In this document: piece after piece, positions 15,428-24,553 of the stretch | Position numbering within the stretch: position 1 is the stretch's first letter | How the letters are laid out: each line of letters begins with the position of its first letter | NCBI GenBank assembly: GCA_030613055.1 | Contig: JAUWMR010000040.1 | Coordinates: forward strand, 1 to 37,414 | Length of the DNA: 37,414 nt | DNA from: Desulfobacteraceae bacterium | GTDB taxonomy: Bacteria; Desulfobacterota; DSM-4660; Desulfatiglandales; Desulfatiglandaceae | Direction of reading: 5' to 3' | Position numbers and translations under genes: made by a program | The notes under the pieces: generated by a model | The model's input: only the letters and a program-made list of their open reading frames with translations | What the model was told of the DNA's origin: nothing | The model's database searches: none

Positions 15428-15558
15428 GATGCACTCGTAAAAAGTCAAAATCACGTCACTCCCGCGAAAGCGGGAGTCTATAATTTTTTGAAATCACTGG
15501 ATTCCTGCTTTCGCAGGAATGACAGATAACGTCAAACCTGACTTTTTACGAAGTCATC
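15428..15558. repeat. 131 bp miniature inverted-repeat element
   Basis: The ends GATG(CACT)CGTAAAAAGTCA at 15428-15447 and TGACTTTTTACGAAGTCATC at 15539-15558 are imperfect inverted repeats with a 13 bp perfect core (TCGTAAAAAGTCA). Inside are two hairpins, ACTCCCGCGAAAGCGGGAGT and ATTCCTGCTTTCGCAGGAAT, whose shape and sequence are those of widespread REP sequences. There is no coding sequence. It is inserted between the possible -24/-12 site and the kinase gene at 15597. Confidence 0.8.
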
Positions 15559-15596
15559 AAAAGGTGTTACATTGTCAGTGATAGAAGGATGAAAAA

Positions 15597-17381
15597 ATGG
15601 AAAAGAACGAGGCGATACACAGTAGCGCCCACGAAAGGCATGTTGACGAACTCCAGGAACGCAGGAAACACTACTACTCCAGATTTTTTCGAAGATTCGC
15701 CTTTTTGATAATAACATTCTTTCTTATTCCTCTTCTTTTAATGGGATGGGGGATTAATATTTACTATACAAAATTTGCAAGGGACCGGATGACAAGTTCT
15801 TTTCATGCCCAGGTGGACAACCATCGTAAGATCATAGAGTTATTTTTAAGGCAGCGCAGTTCCAAACTCCAGCTAATTGCTAACACCCACTCCAAGGACT
15901 ATCTTTCAAAGGTATCAAATCTCGCGCGTGTTTTTGAAATGATAAACTTAGAAGACTCATCCATTACTGATCTTGGTGTAATTGATGGGCACGGCAGGCA
16001 CTTGGCATACATAGGCCCTTACGATCTGATGGACAAAAATTATTCCAATGCCTTCTGGTTCAAGGAAGTCATGGAAAAAGGGCTTTATGTAAGTGATATG
16101 TTTATGGGGTTTCGCAAGGTCCCTCATTTTATCATGGCCGTCACCCGCACGGAAAAAGGGGAGAGGTGGATTTTAAGGGCCACCATTGATACCGAAGTTT
16201 TTCGTTCCCTTGTGGAAAACGTCAGGATCGGAAAAACAGGGGAAGTATACCTCTTGAACAGGAAAGGGGTATTTCAGACCAGTCCAAGGTTCAGAGGTAA
16301 GATCATGGAAAAGGTCCCTTTTCCTGTTGAGTCTGTGCATGAAGGCACCAGGATTCGCGTTTTAGAGGGTGACACTGATGATAAAGAACGAAGTATTTCG
16401 CGCAGGATAGTTGCCCAGACGTGGCTTACAGAACCACGCTGGATGCTTGTGGTGACACAGGATTATTCCGAGGCATTCAGCGATGTTAACCATGCCAACC
16501 GTGCAACATTGGCCTTTCTTTTCCTGAGTGCTTTAGCCATCCTGATTGTCACTGTTATTATCACAAAATATATGATTGAGGTCATCAAGAGACGAGACGT
16601 GGAAGCAGACCAGTTGAACAAACAACTCATGCAGGCAGGCAAACTGGCATCTGTAGGAGAGCTTTCTGCGGGCGTGGCCCACGAGATCAACAATCCTTTG
16701 GCTATTATCCTGACCGAAAGGCAGATCCTGCTGGATTTGATGGGACAAACACCGGATCTGGATAAGGATTTCAATGATGCATTGTTAGAGTCCCTGTCTC
16801 AGGTTGACGTGCAGGTACAGCGTTGCAAACGCATAACCCACAACCTGCTCAGGTTTTCCCGCCGCACTACATCGGTCATTGAAACCGTGAACCTTAATGA
16901 ATTCATAGAAGAGGTTATCGAACTCATGGAAAGGGAGGCCAAGACCAGCGGCATCAAGTTCATGCCTGACCTGGAGGAAGGCCTTCCGCCGCTATTGACC
17001 GATCCCTCTCAACTCCAGCAGGTATTCCTGAACATGATCAACAATGCCATAGATGCTCATGAGGGATCGTCCTATGGCAGCATTCATATTAGCACCAGAT
17101 CAGATGATCATACTCAGGGGGTTCAGGTTGTATTTGCGGATACAGGGTCGGGAATCTCAGAGAAAGACCTTGAAAAGATATTTGATCCGTTTTTTACAAC
17201 AAAAGCGGTGGGAAAAGGAACCGGATTAGGGCTTTCTATTTGCTATAGTATCATGAAGCGGCTTGGAGGGGATATCTCGGTCCAGAGTGAACCGGGCAAG
17301 GGAACCATATTTAATTTATTTCTGCCTTACAGCCCACCCCCGGACCTGAAGGAAAGTATAGATGAGGTGTTAGAAGTTTAA
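15597..17381 (+). CDS. dCache sensor histidine kinase
   Basis: A 594-residue kinase. Membrane segments (about 34-56 and 303-325) enclose a dCache sensor closely related to that of the protein at 11014 ([27 protein letters not shown]). The HisKA box is intact, [10 protein letters not shown] with H362, and the HATPase (about 470-585) has an N box, [14 protein letters not shown] and GTGLGLS. It should phosphorylate the single-domain receiver coded 160 bases downstream. The ligand is unknown; small carboxylates are a fair guess for dCache domains near an acetate-activation gene, but this is inference. Start ATG 15597 follows AGAAGGA. Confidence 0.9.
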   Translation: MEKNEAIHSSAHERHVDELQERRKHYYSRFFRRFAFLIITFFLIPLLLMGWGINIYYTKFARDRMTSSFHAQVDNHRKIIELFLRQRSSKLQLIANTHSKDYLSKVSNLARVFEMINLEDSSITDLGVIDGHGRHLAYIGPYDLMDKNYSNAFWFKEVMEKGLYVSDMFMGFRKVPHFIMAVTRTEKGERWILRATIDTEVFRSLVENVRIGKTGEVYLLNRKGVFQTSPRFRGKIMEKVPFPVESVHEGTRIRVLEGDTDDKERSISRRIVAQTWLTEPRWMLVVTQDYSEAFSDVNHANRATLAFLFLSALAILIVTVIITKYMIEVIKRRDVEADQLNKQLMQAGKLASVGELSAGVAHEINNPLAIILTERQILLDLMGQTPDLDKDFNDALLESLSQVDVQVQRCKRITHNLLRFSRRTTSVIETVNLNEFIEEVIELMEREAKTSGIKFMPDLEEGLPPLLTDPSQLQQVFLNMINNAIDAHEGSSYGSIHISTRSDDHTQGVQVVFADTGSGISEKDLEKIFDPFFTTKAVGKGTGLGLSICYSIMKRLGGDISVQSEPGKGTIFNLFLPYSPPPDLKESIDEVLEV

Positions 17382-17542
17382 AGTGTTTAAAATGCTTGAA
17401 ATAAAGGACCAAAGCCTTCATATTAATAAATGTAAGAGAGCACGCTTTAAAGAAGGCTTCAGAAATGCTGGTTATCCGCAAGTTTAGTCCATTTTAGGCA
17501 GTTTAATTCACTTTCAGTTTCACGCCGGAAGGAGGAATCAAA

Positions 17543-18010
17543 ATGAAAGGTTCCAGGATTTTATTAGTAGATGATGAAGTTGTTTTTACTACCAATATGT
17601 CGAAGCTTTTGACAAACAGGGGATACTTCGTCACGCCAGTCAATAGCGGAGACAGCGCTATCCGTGAGCTCGAGGAAAATGATTTTGATGTGGTTGTGCT
17701 TGACCTGAAGATGCCGGGTATGGACGGAATTACCACGTTAAAAGAGATCAAAAAACTGGATCTGTTTACGGAGACACTCATCCTGACCGGTCACGGATCA
17801 ATCGATACGGCCATGGAGGCGATCAAATTAGGCGCATATGATTATCTGACCAAGCCGTGTGAGATTGACGAACTGGTGGCCAAGATAGAGGGCGCATGGG
17901 AAAAGAAGGACGATGCGCTAAAAGAGGATATGCAGGAGAAAATTCAGAAGGTAGTCGAGTCTCCCAAATCGGCCTTCAGTTTATTTGGCAAGAAAAAATC
18001 CAAGAAGTGA
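17543..18010 (+). CDS. Single-domain response regulator
   Basis: A 155-residue protein: receiver (about 4-120) with acidic DDE near residue 10, phosphoacceptor Asp in VVVLDLKMPG and KPC lysine, followed by a lysine-rich tail (ends FGKKKSKK) with no output domain. It is similar to the receiver of the REC-CBS protein at 9938 (LKMPGMDG, YDYLTKPCEI against YDYLMKPCDI). Such proteins pass phosphate on or act by protein contact. It follows the kinase at 15597 and precedes acs. Good GGAAGGAGG lies upstream. Confidence 0.88.
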   Translation: MKGSRILLVDDEVVFTTNMSKLLTNRGYFVTPVNSGDSAIRELEENDFDVVVLDLKMPGMDGITTLKEIKKLDLFTETLILTGHGSIDTAMEAIKLGAYDYLTKPCEIDELVAKIEGAWEKKDDALKEDMQEKIQKVVESPKSAFSLFGKKKSKK

Positions 18011-18028
18011 GAAGGTTTTAAGCCTTCT
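18010..18028. terminator. Hairpin after the receiver gene
   Basis: AGAAGG, loop TTTTAAG, CCTTCT starts at the last base of the stop codon. It is a short stem with few following T residues, so a weak terminator at most. Confidence 0.35.
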
Positions 18029-18088
18029 TAACAAGAAGTGAAAAAACGTTTGATTTTATACATAAGAAGGATTAATATCATAAAAAAA

Positions 18089-18106
18089 TGAATGACAGTT
18101 CATTCA
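18089..18106. promoter_or_regulatory. Palindromic operator candidate upstream of acs
   Basis: TGAATGA, spacer CAGT, TCATTCA is a perfect 7+7 dyad about 88 bases before the acs start. Size and form are those of TetR-family operators. No TetR gene is in the window, so the regulator is unknown and the site may be fortuitous. Confidence 0.35.
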
Positions 18107-18193
18107 CAAACTACAGAGAATGTTATATTGGAAGGAGAAGGTAGTCAAGGCTATCCTATAAATGAACTTTTACTGATTAAAAGGAGACACAAA

Positions 18194-20170
18194 ATGGCAG
18201 AAGAAAAAGGTAGTGTTGAATCGGTCTACATGGAGAAAAGGGTCTTTGATCCGCCGGGGGAGTTCGTGGAAAAGGCATATGTAAAGACCATGGAAGAATA
18301 TGAAAAACTCCATAAGCGGTCTATTGAAGACCCCGAAGGTTTCTGGGCCGAGATGGCAGAGGAGCACCTCGACTGGTTTAAGAAATGGGACGGACCCGTG
18401 GAGGAATACGATTTTAAGGACGATATCTATAGTCGCTATTTTGCAGGGGGTAAGCTGAATGTCTCATACAACTGCCTGGACCGTCATCTGAAAACATGGA
18501 GAAAGAACAAGGCGGCCCTTATCTGGCAGGGGGAGCCCTTAGAGGAATCCAGGACTTACACATATCAGGAGCTTCATCGTGAGGTCTGCAAGTTTGCCAA
18601 TGTGCTCAAAAAAACAGGTGTGAAGAAGGGAGACAGGGTTACTATTTATCTGCCCATGATTCCTGAGCTTCCCATTGCCATGTTAGCCTGCGCAAGGATA
18701 GGCGCTATTCACAGCATAGTATTCGGAGGCTTCAGCGCGGAGGCATTAAGGGACAGGATCCAGGACTGTAAATCAGATATGCTGATTACATGCAATTATG
18801 GATATCGCTCCGGCCGGGTGCTCCCGAGCAAGAAAAACGCCGATAAGGCCCTGGATCACTGCCCGGATGTCAAGACATGCATTGTGGTCAACAGGATTGA
18901 CAAAGAGACAGACATGAAAGATGGAAGGGATCACTGGTGGCATGAACTAATGGCGGACGCCTCTCATGAATGTGAGGCGGAGCCGATGGATTCGGAAGAC
19001 CCGCTGTTTATATTGTATACGAGTGGCAGCACTGGAAAGCCGAAAGGGGTACTTCATACAACGGCCGGATACCTGCTCTATACCCTCATAACCCTGAAGT
19101 ACTGTTTTGATTATAAAGACGAAGATGTCTGGTGGTGCACGGCGGACATTGGCTGGGTCACGGGCCACAGCTATATTACATATGGTCCTTTAGCCCTGGG
19201 GGCGACATCTCTCATGTTTGAGGGCGTTCCAAATTACCCTGAGCCTGATCGTTTCTGGGAGATAGTAGAAAAATATGGGGTCAACATCTTTTACACTGCG
19301 CCTACGGCTATTCGTGCGATCATGAAAAGCGGGGATGACTGGCCGGCCAAGAGGGACCTGAGCAGCCTGAGACTCCTCGGAAGTGTGGGTGAGCCAATCA
19401 ATCCCGAGGCATGGATGTGGTACTATAAAATTATCGGGAAGGAAAATTGTCCTATTGTGGATACATGGTGGCAGACGGAAACAGGCGGTTTTTTGATCAC
19501 ACCCATTCCCGGGGCCTTTCCCATGAAGCCGGGATCGGCGTCCCGTCCGTTCTTTGGTGTAGTTCCGGTAATACTCCGGGCAGACGGGACAGAAGCGGAT
19601 GTAAACGAAGGTGGACATCTGTATATCAGCAAGCCCTGGCCTGGTATTATGCGAACGGTTTATGGTGATCCGGATCGATTTAAGGAGACATATTTCATCC
19701 AGACCCCGGGCTTCTTTTTCACGGGCGATGGTGCCAGAAAGGATGAGGACGGATTCTTTTGGCTCATGGGCAGGGTGGACGATGTGATCAATGTCTCAGG
19801 GCACAGGATGGGAACCGCCGAAGTGGAAAGCGCCCTTGTATCCCATGAGGCTGTGGCCGAGTCCGCGGTGGTCGGTTTTCCCCATGACATCAAGGGACAG
19901 GGTATCTACGCATTTGTAACACTGAAAGAGGGGTTTGATCCATCCGATGAGCTCAAAAAGGCGCTTGTTGTCCACGTCAGGACTGAGATCGGTCCAATTG
20001 CCTCTCCTGACAAACTCCATTTTGCCCCGTCCCTTCCCAAGACACGTAGCGGAAAGATCATGCGGAGGATCCTGAGGAAGATCGCCGAAGGCGCTGTTGA
20101 TGAGCTTGGAGATACCTCCACCCTGGCTGAGCCTGAGGTGGTGGAGAATCTCGTGGAAGGAAGACAGTAG
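18194..20170 (+). CDS. acs: Acetyl-CoA synthetase, AMP-forming
   Basis: A 658-residue enzyme making acetyl-CoA from acetate, ATP and CoA through acetyl-AMP. The adenylate-forming core motifs are present: [11 protein letters not shown] (P-loop-like), [10 protein letters not shown] with the Trp that limits the pocket to acetate, [17 protein letters not shown] with the hinge Asp, and the C-terminal [11 protein letters not shown]. The Lys of SGK is K621, the residue that is acetylated to switch off Acs in Salmonella and Bacillus. I choose ATG 18194 because AAGGAGACAC precedes it and the length then fits the family; the frame is open from 18092. An MFS carrier follows, and acetylation/deacetylation genes lie upstream. 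Confidence 0.95.
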   Translation: MAEEKGSVESVYMEKRVFDPPGEFVEKAYVKTMEEYEKLHKRSIEDPEGFWAEMAEEHLDWFKKWDGPVEEYDFKDDIYSRYFAGGKLNVSYNCLDRHLKTWRKNKAALIWQGEPLEESRTYTYQELHREVCKFANVLKKTGVKKGDRVTIYLPMIPELPIAMLACARIGAIHSIVFGGFSAEALRDRIQDCKSDMLITCNYGYRSGRVLPSKKNADKALDHCPDVKTCIVVNRIDKETDMKDGRDHWWHELMADASHECEAEPMDSEDPLFILYTSGSTGKPKGVLHTTAGYLLYTLITLKYCFDYKDEDVWWCTADIGWVTGHSYITYGPLALGATSLMFEGVPNYPEPDRFWEIVEKYGVNIFYTAPTAIRAIMKSGDDWPAKRDLSSLRLLGSVGEPINPEAWMWYYKIIGKENCPIVDTWWQTETGGFLITPIPGAFPMKPGSASRPFFGVVPVILRADGTEADVNEGGHLYISKPWPGIMRTVYGDPDRFKETYFIQTPGFFFTGDGARKDEDGFFWLMGRVDDVINVSGHRMGTAEVESALVSHEAVAESAVVGFPHDIKGQGIYAFVTLKEGFDPSDELKKALVVHVRTEIGPIASPDKLHFAPSLPKTRSGKIMRRILRKIAEGAVDELGDTSTLAEPEVVENLVEGRQ

Positions 20171-20246
20171 GAAACACAAAGACCTTTTCATTGAGCCACA
20201 GGGAATACGATGTTAGTGCCTGTTGGCCAATTATTTCCCCCCTTGC

Positions 20247-20291
20247 GGCTTTTTCCCTGGTGTATAGCAATACCGCGCCGGGGAAAAAGCC
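20247..20291. terminator. Hairpin between acs and the MFS gene
   Basis: GGCTTTTTCCC at 20247-20257 pairs with GGGAAAAAGCC at 20281-20291. The stem is long and A/T-rich toward the base. It may end acs transcription in either direction or act as an mRNA stabiliser between the two genes. Confidence 0.5.
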
Positions 20292-20344
20292 CTTTTCTGT
20301 GCCAGCTTTTTTCTAAATAGGGGGACAAGGTAAAGGAGAAAATC

Positions 20345-21694
20345 ATGTCACATTCAGTTGAGAACAAGGGCTGGGTCGTTACGTTTAGCGGAATAGGGAT
20401 CAATCTTGCCCTCGGTATTCTTTATACATGGAGCATCTTCAAGGGCGCCATCAAGCAATCCATCGATACAGGAGGCGAAGGCGCCTTCAATTGGGAATTT
20501 GCCTCGCTAAACGACCCATATGCCGTGTGCTGCATTGTTTTTGCCTTTGCGATGATTTTAGCGGGGAAGTGCCAGGACAGGTTTGGCCCCAGGATAACGG
20601 CTTTCATAGGGGGCATTCTGGTTGGGCTGGGCTTTATCTGGATTTCACAAACCACGGATTATATTAGCTGGGTTCTCGGTTTTGGCGTGCTTGCAGGGGT
20701 TGGGATAGGTTTCGGGTATTCGGCAGCCACACCGCCCGCGCTCAAGTGGTTTCCTGCTGCAAAAACCGGATTGATCGCAGGATTAGTGGTCTCCGGTTTT
20801 GGCCTTGCCTCGGTCTATATTGCGCCACTTTCAAAATATCTGTTGGGGATCTGGGGTCTGCAAAATGCCATGTTGTTTTTTGGGATTGCATTCCTGATTG
20901 TCGTGTGCGGGCTGTCAATGCTGCTTGTAAATCCACCGGCCGGTTATGTGCCCGGAGAGGCAGCTCCCGGGGTCATTGAGAAAGAAAGAGGCATACGTTT
21001 GACCCCTACAATTGCCGGATGGCTTCCGGAGTCCATTTCAAGCATTCAGGCAAAAAAAGAAATTGAAATGAACAACAGGGAAATCAAACCTTCCGAGATA
21101 ATGAAGAAGGCCGATTTCTATCTCCTGTGGTTTATCTATTTTATCGGAGCCGGCGCAGGATTAATGGTGATTGGAAGCGTTGCCGGAATGGCAAAGAGAA
21201 GTATGGGAGAATTTGCCTTTTTAGTGGTTGCAATCCTTGCCATTGGAAATGCCGGGGGACGCATTATTGCAGGGATTATCTCAGACAGGATTGGTCGCAG
21301 TAACACTCTTATTATTATGCTCATTTTTCAGGCAGTCTTGATGTTTGTCGCTATTCCAATTATGGGATCAGGGGCTACAAGTGCCGTTTTCCTTGTCTTG
21401 CTGACCACATTTATTGGTTTTAATTACGGTACAAACCTGTCGCTTTTTCCTTCATATACAAAGGATCTGTGGGGACTGAAAAATTTTGGTATCAATTATG
21501 GTATGGTTTTCACCGCCTGGGGTGTAGGGGGATTTGTAATGGGGCGGCTGTCCCAGATGTTAAAGGCCAGTTCCGGCACGTTTACTTCTTCTTTTATTGC
21601 AGCAGGCGTGATGCTTGTCATCGGTGCCGGCCTTACGCTTATATTGAAAGCCAGCTTGGCTAGGCAAGGACTTACACAGAAGAGGATAACTTAA
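20345..21694 (+). CDS. MFS transporter, OFA (oxalate/formate antiporter-like) family
   Basis: A 449-residue protein with 12 hydrophobic segments in two halves joined by a long hydrophilic loop (about 200-260). The opening NKGWVVTFSGIGINLALGILYTW (cut here into NKGWVVTFSG and INLALGILYTW) and the block GFGYSAATPPALKWFP are typical of the OFA subfamily, and GGRIIAGIISDRIGR is the MFS inter-helix motif. Family members move oxalate, formate or other small monocarboxylates. Next to acs, uptake of acetate or a related acid is a natural inference. The start follows AAAGGAGAA. Confidence 0.85.
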   Translation: MSHSVENKGWVVTFSGIGINLALGILYTWSIFKGAIKQSIDTGGEGAFNWEFASLNDPYAVCCIVFAFAMILAGKCQDRFGPRITAFIGGILVGLGFIWISQTTDYISWVLGFGVLAGVGIGFGYSAATPPALKWFPAAKTGLIAGLVVSGFGLASVYIAPLSKYLLGIWGLQNAMLFFGIAFLIVVCGLSMLLVNPPAGYVPGEAAPGVIEKERGIRLTPTIAGWLPESISSIQAKKEIEMNNREIKPSEIMKKADFYLLWFIYFIGAGAGLMVIGSVAGMAKRSMGEFAFLVVAILAIGNAGGRIIAGIISDRIGRSNTLIIMLIFQAVLMFVAIPIMGSGATSAVFLVLLTTFIGFNYGTNLSLFPSYTKDLWGLKNFGINYGMVFTAWGVGGFVMGRLSQMLKASSGTFTSSFIAAGVMLVIGAGLTLILKASLARQGLTQKRIT

Positions 21695-21776
21695 CCCTCT
21701 TAAGAAACTTCAGCGTTTGCAATCGGCTGAAGTGATATTTCAAAACCTGGTTGTTTAGCTCCTTTTTTCATGTTTT

Positions 21777-21841
21777 GTAGCGCAGGGCTTTAGCCCTGCC
21801 CCTAACCCATGCAATACGGCAGGGCTAAAGCCCTGCGCTAC
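21777..21841. repeat. 24 bp perfect inverted repeat (AGGGCTTTAGCCCT type)
   Basis: The arm at 21777-21800 begins GTAGCGCAGGGCTTTAGCCC and its exact complement is at 21818-21841, with a 17-base loop. Each arm contains the self-complementary AGGGCTTTAGCCCT. This is the look of a common genomic repeat of REP/BOX type; it can also act as a bidirectional terminator after the MFS gene. Confidence 0.75.
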
Positions 21842-21919
21842 GCTTTAAGTTTCTTTTATAAATGACACCGCGGCGGATTTTCGGTGTCAGGAGCTAACGT
21901 TGCAAAAGTCGAGGGTGCC

Positions 21920-22077
21920 GTCCCGCCATGGCGGGACTTTCCTGTCGGGCAAACAACATGGTGATTTGACGGGCCTTGCTCGAAAGCACATGCGGTGAAT
22001 TCCTGCCGTGCCTTTGAAAACGGGACGCAATACTGTGATTTAGGGGTTTTTAATAATATTAACCATGTTGTTTATGC
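21920..22077. repeat. Structured inverted-repeat segment upstream of dodecin
   Basis: GTCCCGCCATGGCGGGAC (21920-21937) is a perfect palindrome. AAACAACATGGT (21951-21962) pairs with ACCATGTTGTTT (22062-22073), with GC(AT) extensions, enclosing about 100 bases that hold further short stems. It may be a mini-inverted-repeat element, or the leader RNA of the dodecin gene. I could not match it to a known RNA family. Confidence 0.45.
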
Positions 22078-22214
22078 AACAGTAGGGTTAAGTATAACCA
22101 GGTATTATAAAAGTTTGAGATAAATTTAAACTTTTAAGCTGTATTGATGGATAGCAACAAGCATCGAGTATGCACGAAGGGCGCCGTGTTCAAATATTTT
22201 AAAGGAGGATGATT

Positions 22215-22424
22215 ATGGCAAATAGCACATACAAGATTATCGAACTGGTAGGGACAAGTGACAAGTCATGGGAAGATGCGGCAAGGTCTGCAGTTGAGAC
22301 GGCAGGAAAGAGCCTCGATCAGTTAAGGATTGCCGAGGTAACAAAACTGGATTTTACTGTTGAAAACGGAAATGTGAAAACCTATAGAGCAAGGGTTAAC
22401 GTGTCATTCAAGGTTATCGTGTAA
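22215..22424 (+). CDS. Dodecin (flavin-binding small protein)
   Basis: A 69-residue protein with the dodecin signature: YKIIELVGTSDKSWEDA, then an amphipathic helix, then the beta hairpin with TYRARVNVSFKVI. Dodecins form hollow dodecamers that store or buffer flavins or CoA. The ATG at 22215 is preferred over one at 22209, because AGGAGG (22203-22208) would touch the earlier one. A long structured leader precedes it, and the Na/Pi-family gene follows 48 bases after the stop. Confidence 0.9.
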   Translation: MANSTYKIIELVGTSDKSWEDAARSAVETAGKSLDQLRIAEVTKLDFTVENGNVKTYRARVNVSFKVIV

Positions 22425-22472
22425 ACAAAAAGTGGTAATGCAAAATGGGGTTCTATAAAATATTATAAAATA

Positions 22473-24149
22473 ATGACGTCGGTTATTTTCCAATCGCTCG
22501 GTGGCTTGGGGTTATTTCTCTTTGGCATGAAAATCATGTCCGAGGGTTTGCAGAAGGTCGCCGGAAAAAAAATGCGCCAGATTCTGGGAATTGTCTCCGA
22601 TAACCGCTTTATTGGTTGTGGTGCCGGGGCACTTGTGACCAGCATCGTTCAGAGTTCCAGCGCCACAACGGTTATGCTGGTCAGCTTCGTGGATGCCGGC
22701 CTTATGACTCTCACACAGGCCACCGGTGTGATCTTAGGCGCTAATATTGGAACCACGGTGACAGCCCAGTTAATAGCCTTTAATATAACAGAATATGCTT
22801 TACCTGCAATCGCAGCGGGTGTCTTACTGAAATTTTTTGTGGGCGGGCGAAAATGGATCTATTTTGGAGACGTGCTTCTGGGTTTTGGTCTGGTGTTTTT
22901 TGGCCTGGCTACCATGAAGGCAGGGTTTGCTCCGTTAAAGCATGATCCGACTTTTGTCACTTTTTTTGTGAAATTCAATGCTGAAGACCTGCCCGGTATC
23001 CTGCTATGCATGGTAGTGGGAAGTGTTCTTACCATGATCCTCCAGAGTTCGAGTGTTACAGTAGGAATCACTATGGCCCTTGCCTGCCAGGGGCTATTGA
23101 ATTTCGAGACCAGTGCGGCCCTGGTTCTGGGGACAGAGATTGGTACTACTATTACAGCACAGATCGCTGCATTGGGGGCGAATATTAATGCACACCGGAC
23201 CGCGACTGCCCATTCTTTTATTAATGTGATTGGCGTATTCATCGTCATCCTTTTTTTTCCGCTATTCATCAAACTGGTTGTGTGGCTTACCTCCTCTTTA
23301 TTAGGTATGGGGACGCCAGATTTTGTTATCGACGGGCAAATGCCCAACATTGCAAGATATATCGCCAATTTTCAAACCATTTTCAACGTGATTACTGCGC
23401 TATTTTTCCTTATGGTCTTACCGTATGTGGTGAAGGCTGCCATCTGGTTTACACCGCACAAAAGGGAGGTCAATGGGCTCGATGAACTTCACCACATTAA
23501 GTACCTGGATTCCAAATATATTGACATCCCTTCCATGGCCCTCGGACAGGCCCGTGCAGAGATTATCAGGATGGGTGAGGCAGTGCAACTGATGTATGAT
23601 GATGTAATCCATTGTCTCAAAGAACGAAAGCTCAAAGAATTATCTAAGTGGAGGAAAAGGGAAGACGCCCTTGATGCTCTACAAAGAGAGATCACCCAGT
23701 TTCTTGTGAGGGTAATGCAGGGTTCCATAAGTGATGAAGAATCCAGAGAGGTGCGCTCTTTAATACGTATGACCAACAACCTGGAAAGAATCGGCGATGC
23801 CACAGAAAATATCGCGGAATTGATCGAAGATCTTATTGAACAGAACCTGTCCCTGTCGGAAGATGCACTGAAGGATTATGAAGAGATATCCGGTGAGGCG
23901 CGGAATTTTTTAAGCCTTGCAGTGGATGGTATGAGGAATGAAGACAAGGAGATCATGCAAAAGGCCCGGGAAATTGAGGAAAGGATTAACTCAATGGATG
24001 AAGAGATGAAAGGGGAGCATCTTATGCGCCTTCAGAGCGGTGTCTGTACGGTTGATCCGGGATTGATATTCGTGAATATTCTCACGGCATTTGAAAAGAT
24101 GGGTGGCTTCTGTTACAACATCTCACAGGCCGTGGCAGGGCTGAAGTAG
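22473..24149 (+). CDS. Na/Pi cotransporter-family protein with PhoU-like C-terminal domain
   Basis: A 558-residue protein. Residues 1-320 hold about eight or nine hydrophobic segments with the two QSSS repeats of the NptA/PNaS family: VQSSSATTVMLVSF and LQSSSVTVGITMAL, and the GANIGTT/GTEIGTT blocks after them. The C-terminal 200 residues are helical and resemble PhoU (SLIRMTNNLERIGDATENIAELIED). This YjbB-like architecture transports phosphate, probably outward in some bacteria. The ribosome binding site is poor, suggesting coupling to the dodecin transcript. Nothing in the sequence links it directly to acetate use. Confidence 0.9.
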   Translation: MTSVIFQSLGGLGLFLFGMKIMSEGLQKVAGKKMRQILGIVSDNRFIGCGAGALVTSIVQSSSATTVMLVSFVDAGLMTLTQATGVILGANIGTTVTAQLIAFNITEYALPAIAAGVLLKFFVGGRKWIYFGDVLLGFGLVFFGLATMKAGFAPLKHDPTFVTFFVKFNAEDLPGILLCMVVGSVLTMILQSSSVTVGITMALACQGLLNFETSAALVLGTEIGTTITAQIAALGANINAHRTATAHSFINVIGVFIVILFFPLFIKLVVWLTSSLLGMGTPDFVIDGQMPNIARYIANFQTIFNVITALFFLMVLPYVVKAAIWFTPHKREVNGLDELHHIKYLDSKYIDIPSMALGQARAEIIRMGEAVQLMYDDVIHCLKERKLKELSKWRKREDALDALQREITQFLVRVMQGSISDEESREVRSLIRMTNNLERIGDATENIAELIEDLIEQNLSLSEDALKDYEEISGEARNFLSLAVDGMRNEDKEIMQKAREIEERINSMDEEMKGEHLMRLQSGVCTVDPGLIFVNILTAFEKMGGFCYNISQAVAGLK

Positions 24150-24553
24150 TGTGTGGCGTTGCCGTTCTCCTGGATGCGTATGTCATCTCTTTTACTATTT
24201 GACGGTGCCGTTTATCTTCTCAGGAGGCTCATTTTTCGATTTCAATTCGCGTGTCGCATTTTTGAAGTTTTTGATTCCCTTGCCTAATCCACTTCCTATC
24301 TCAGGTAACTAACCCCCATATTTAATGTATTTTGGTTTTTAACATGCCACCCCTAATACAACTTGGCATACCCAAATCCCAATTGAGCGCGAAAACTCGA
24401 TTGTGAAGCTTTCAGCACTCAAGTATCAGCAGTCAGTTTAAAATGTATAAATATTTCTCAAAATTCTTAAGCTGAAGGAAGACTGCTGATCGCTCCCTAA
24501 TTGATTCTTATGGAATTAGGGTGAAACATAATCAGAACAATAACCTTGGACGA
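24150..24553. other. Intergenic region between convergent genes with a heptamer-like inverted repeat
   Basis: No gene is seen in 404 bases. Apart from the degenerate repeat at 24412-24491 it is ordinary AT-rich DNA. Confidence 0.5.
24412..24491. repeat. Degenerate heptamer-periodic inverted repeat
   Basis: The left side reads in sevens TCAGCAC, TCAAGTA, TCAGCAG, TCAGTTT (24412-24439); the right side GCTGAAG, GAAGACT, GCTGATC (24471-24491). ATCAGCAGTC (24425-24434) pairs exactly with GACTGCTGAT (24481-24490). It is shorter and less regular than the arrays at 10805 and 30211 but of the same build. Confidence 0.45.

Larger units (their letters stand above)
21695..22214. other. 520-base intergenic region rich in palindromes
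   Basis: No gene is seen. It contains the 24 bp inverted repeat at 21777-21841, a hairpin near 21865-21889 (GACACCG/CGGTGTC), a perfect 18-base palindrome at 21920-21937 and a long-range 12 bp pair at 21951-21962 / 22062-22073. The dodecin gene follows. Confidence 0.6.

Noticed and set aside
18092-18193. Start of acs at 18092
   Set aside because: It would add 34 atypical residues and include AAGGAG of the ATG at 18194, which gives the normal family length.
19190-19618. Minus-strand open frames inside acs
   Set aside because: They are shadows of the acs coding frame with no recognisable motif.
21949-22077. Cobalamin or cyclic-di-GMP riboswitch before dodecin
   Set aside because: Fragments such as GGTGAATTCC, ACTGT and GGGACGCAA resemble parts of both classes, but spacing is wrong, the B12 box and the second GEMM helix are missing, and the AT-rich 3' part does not fit.
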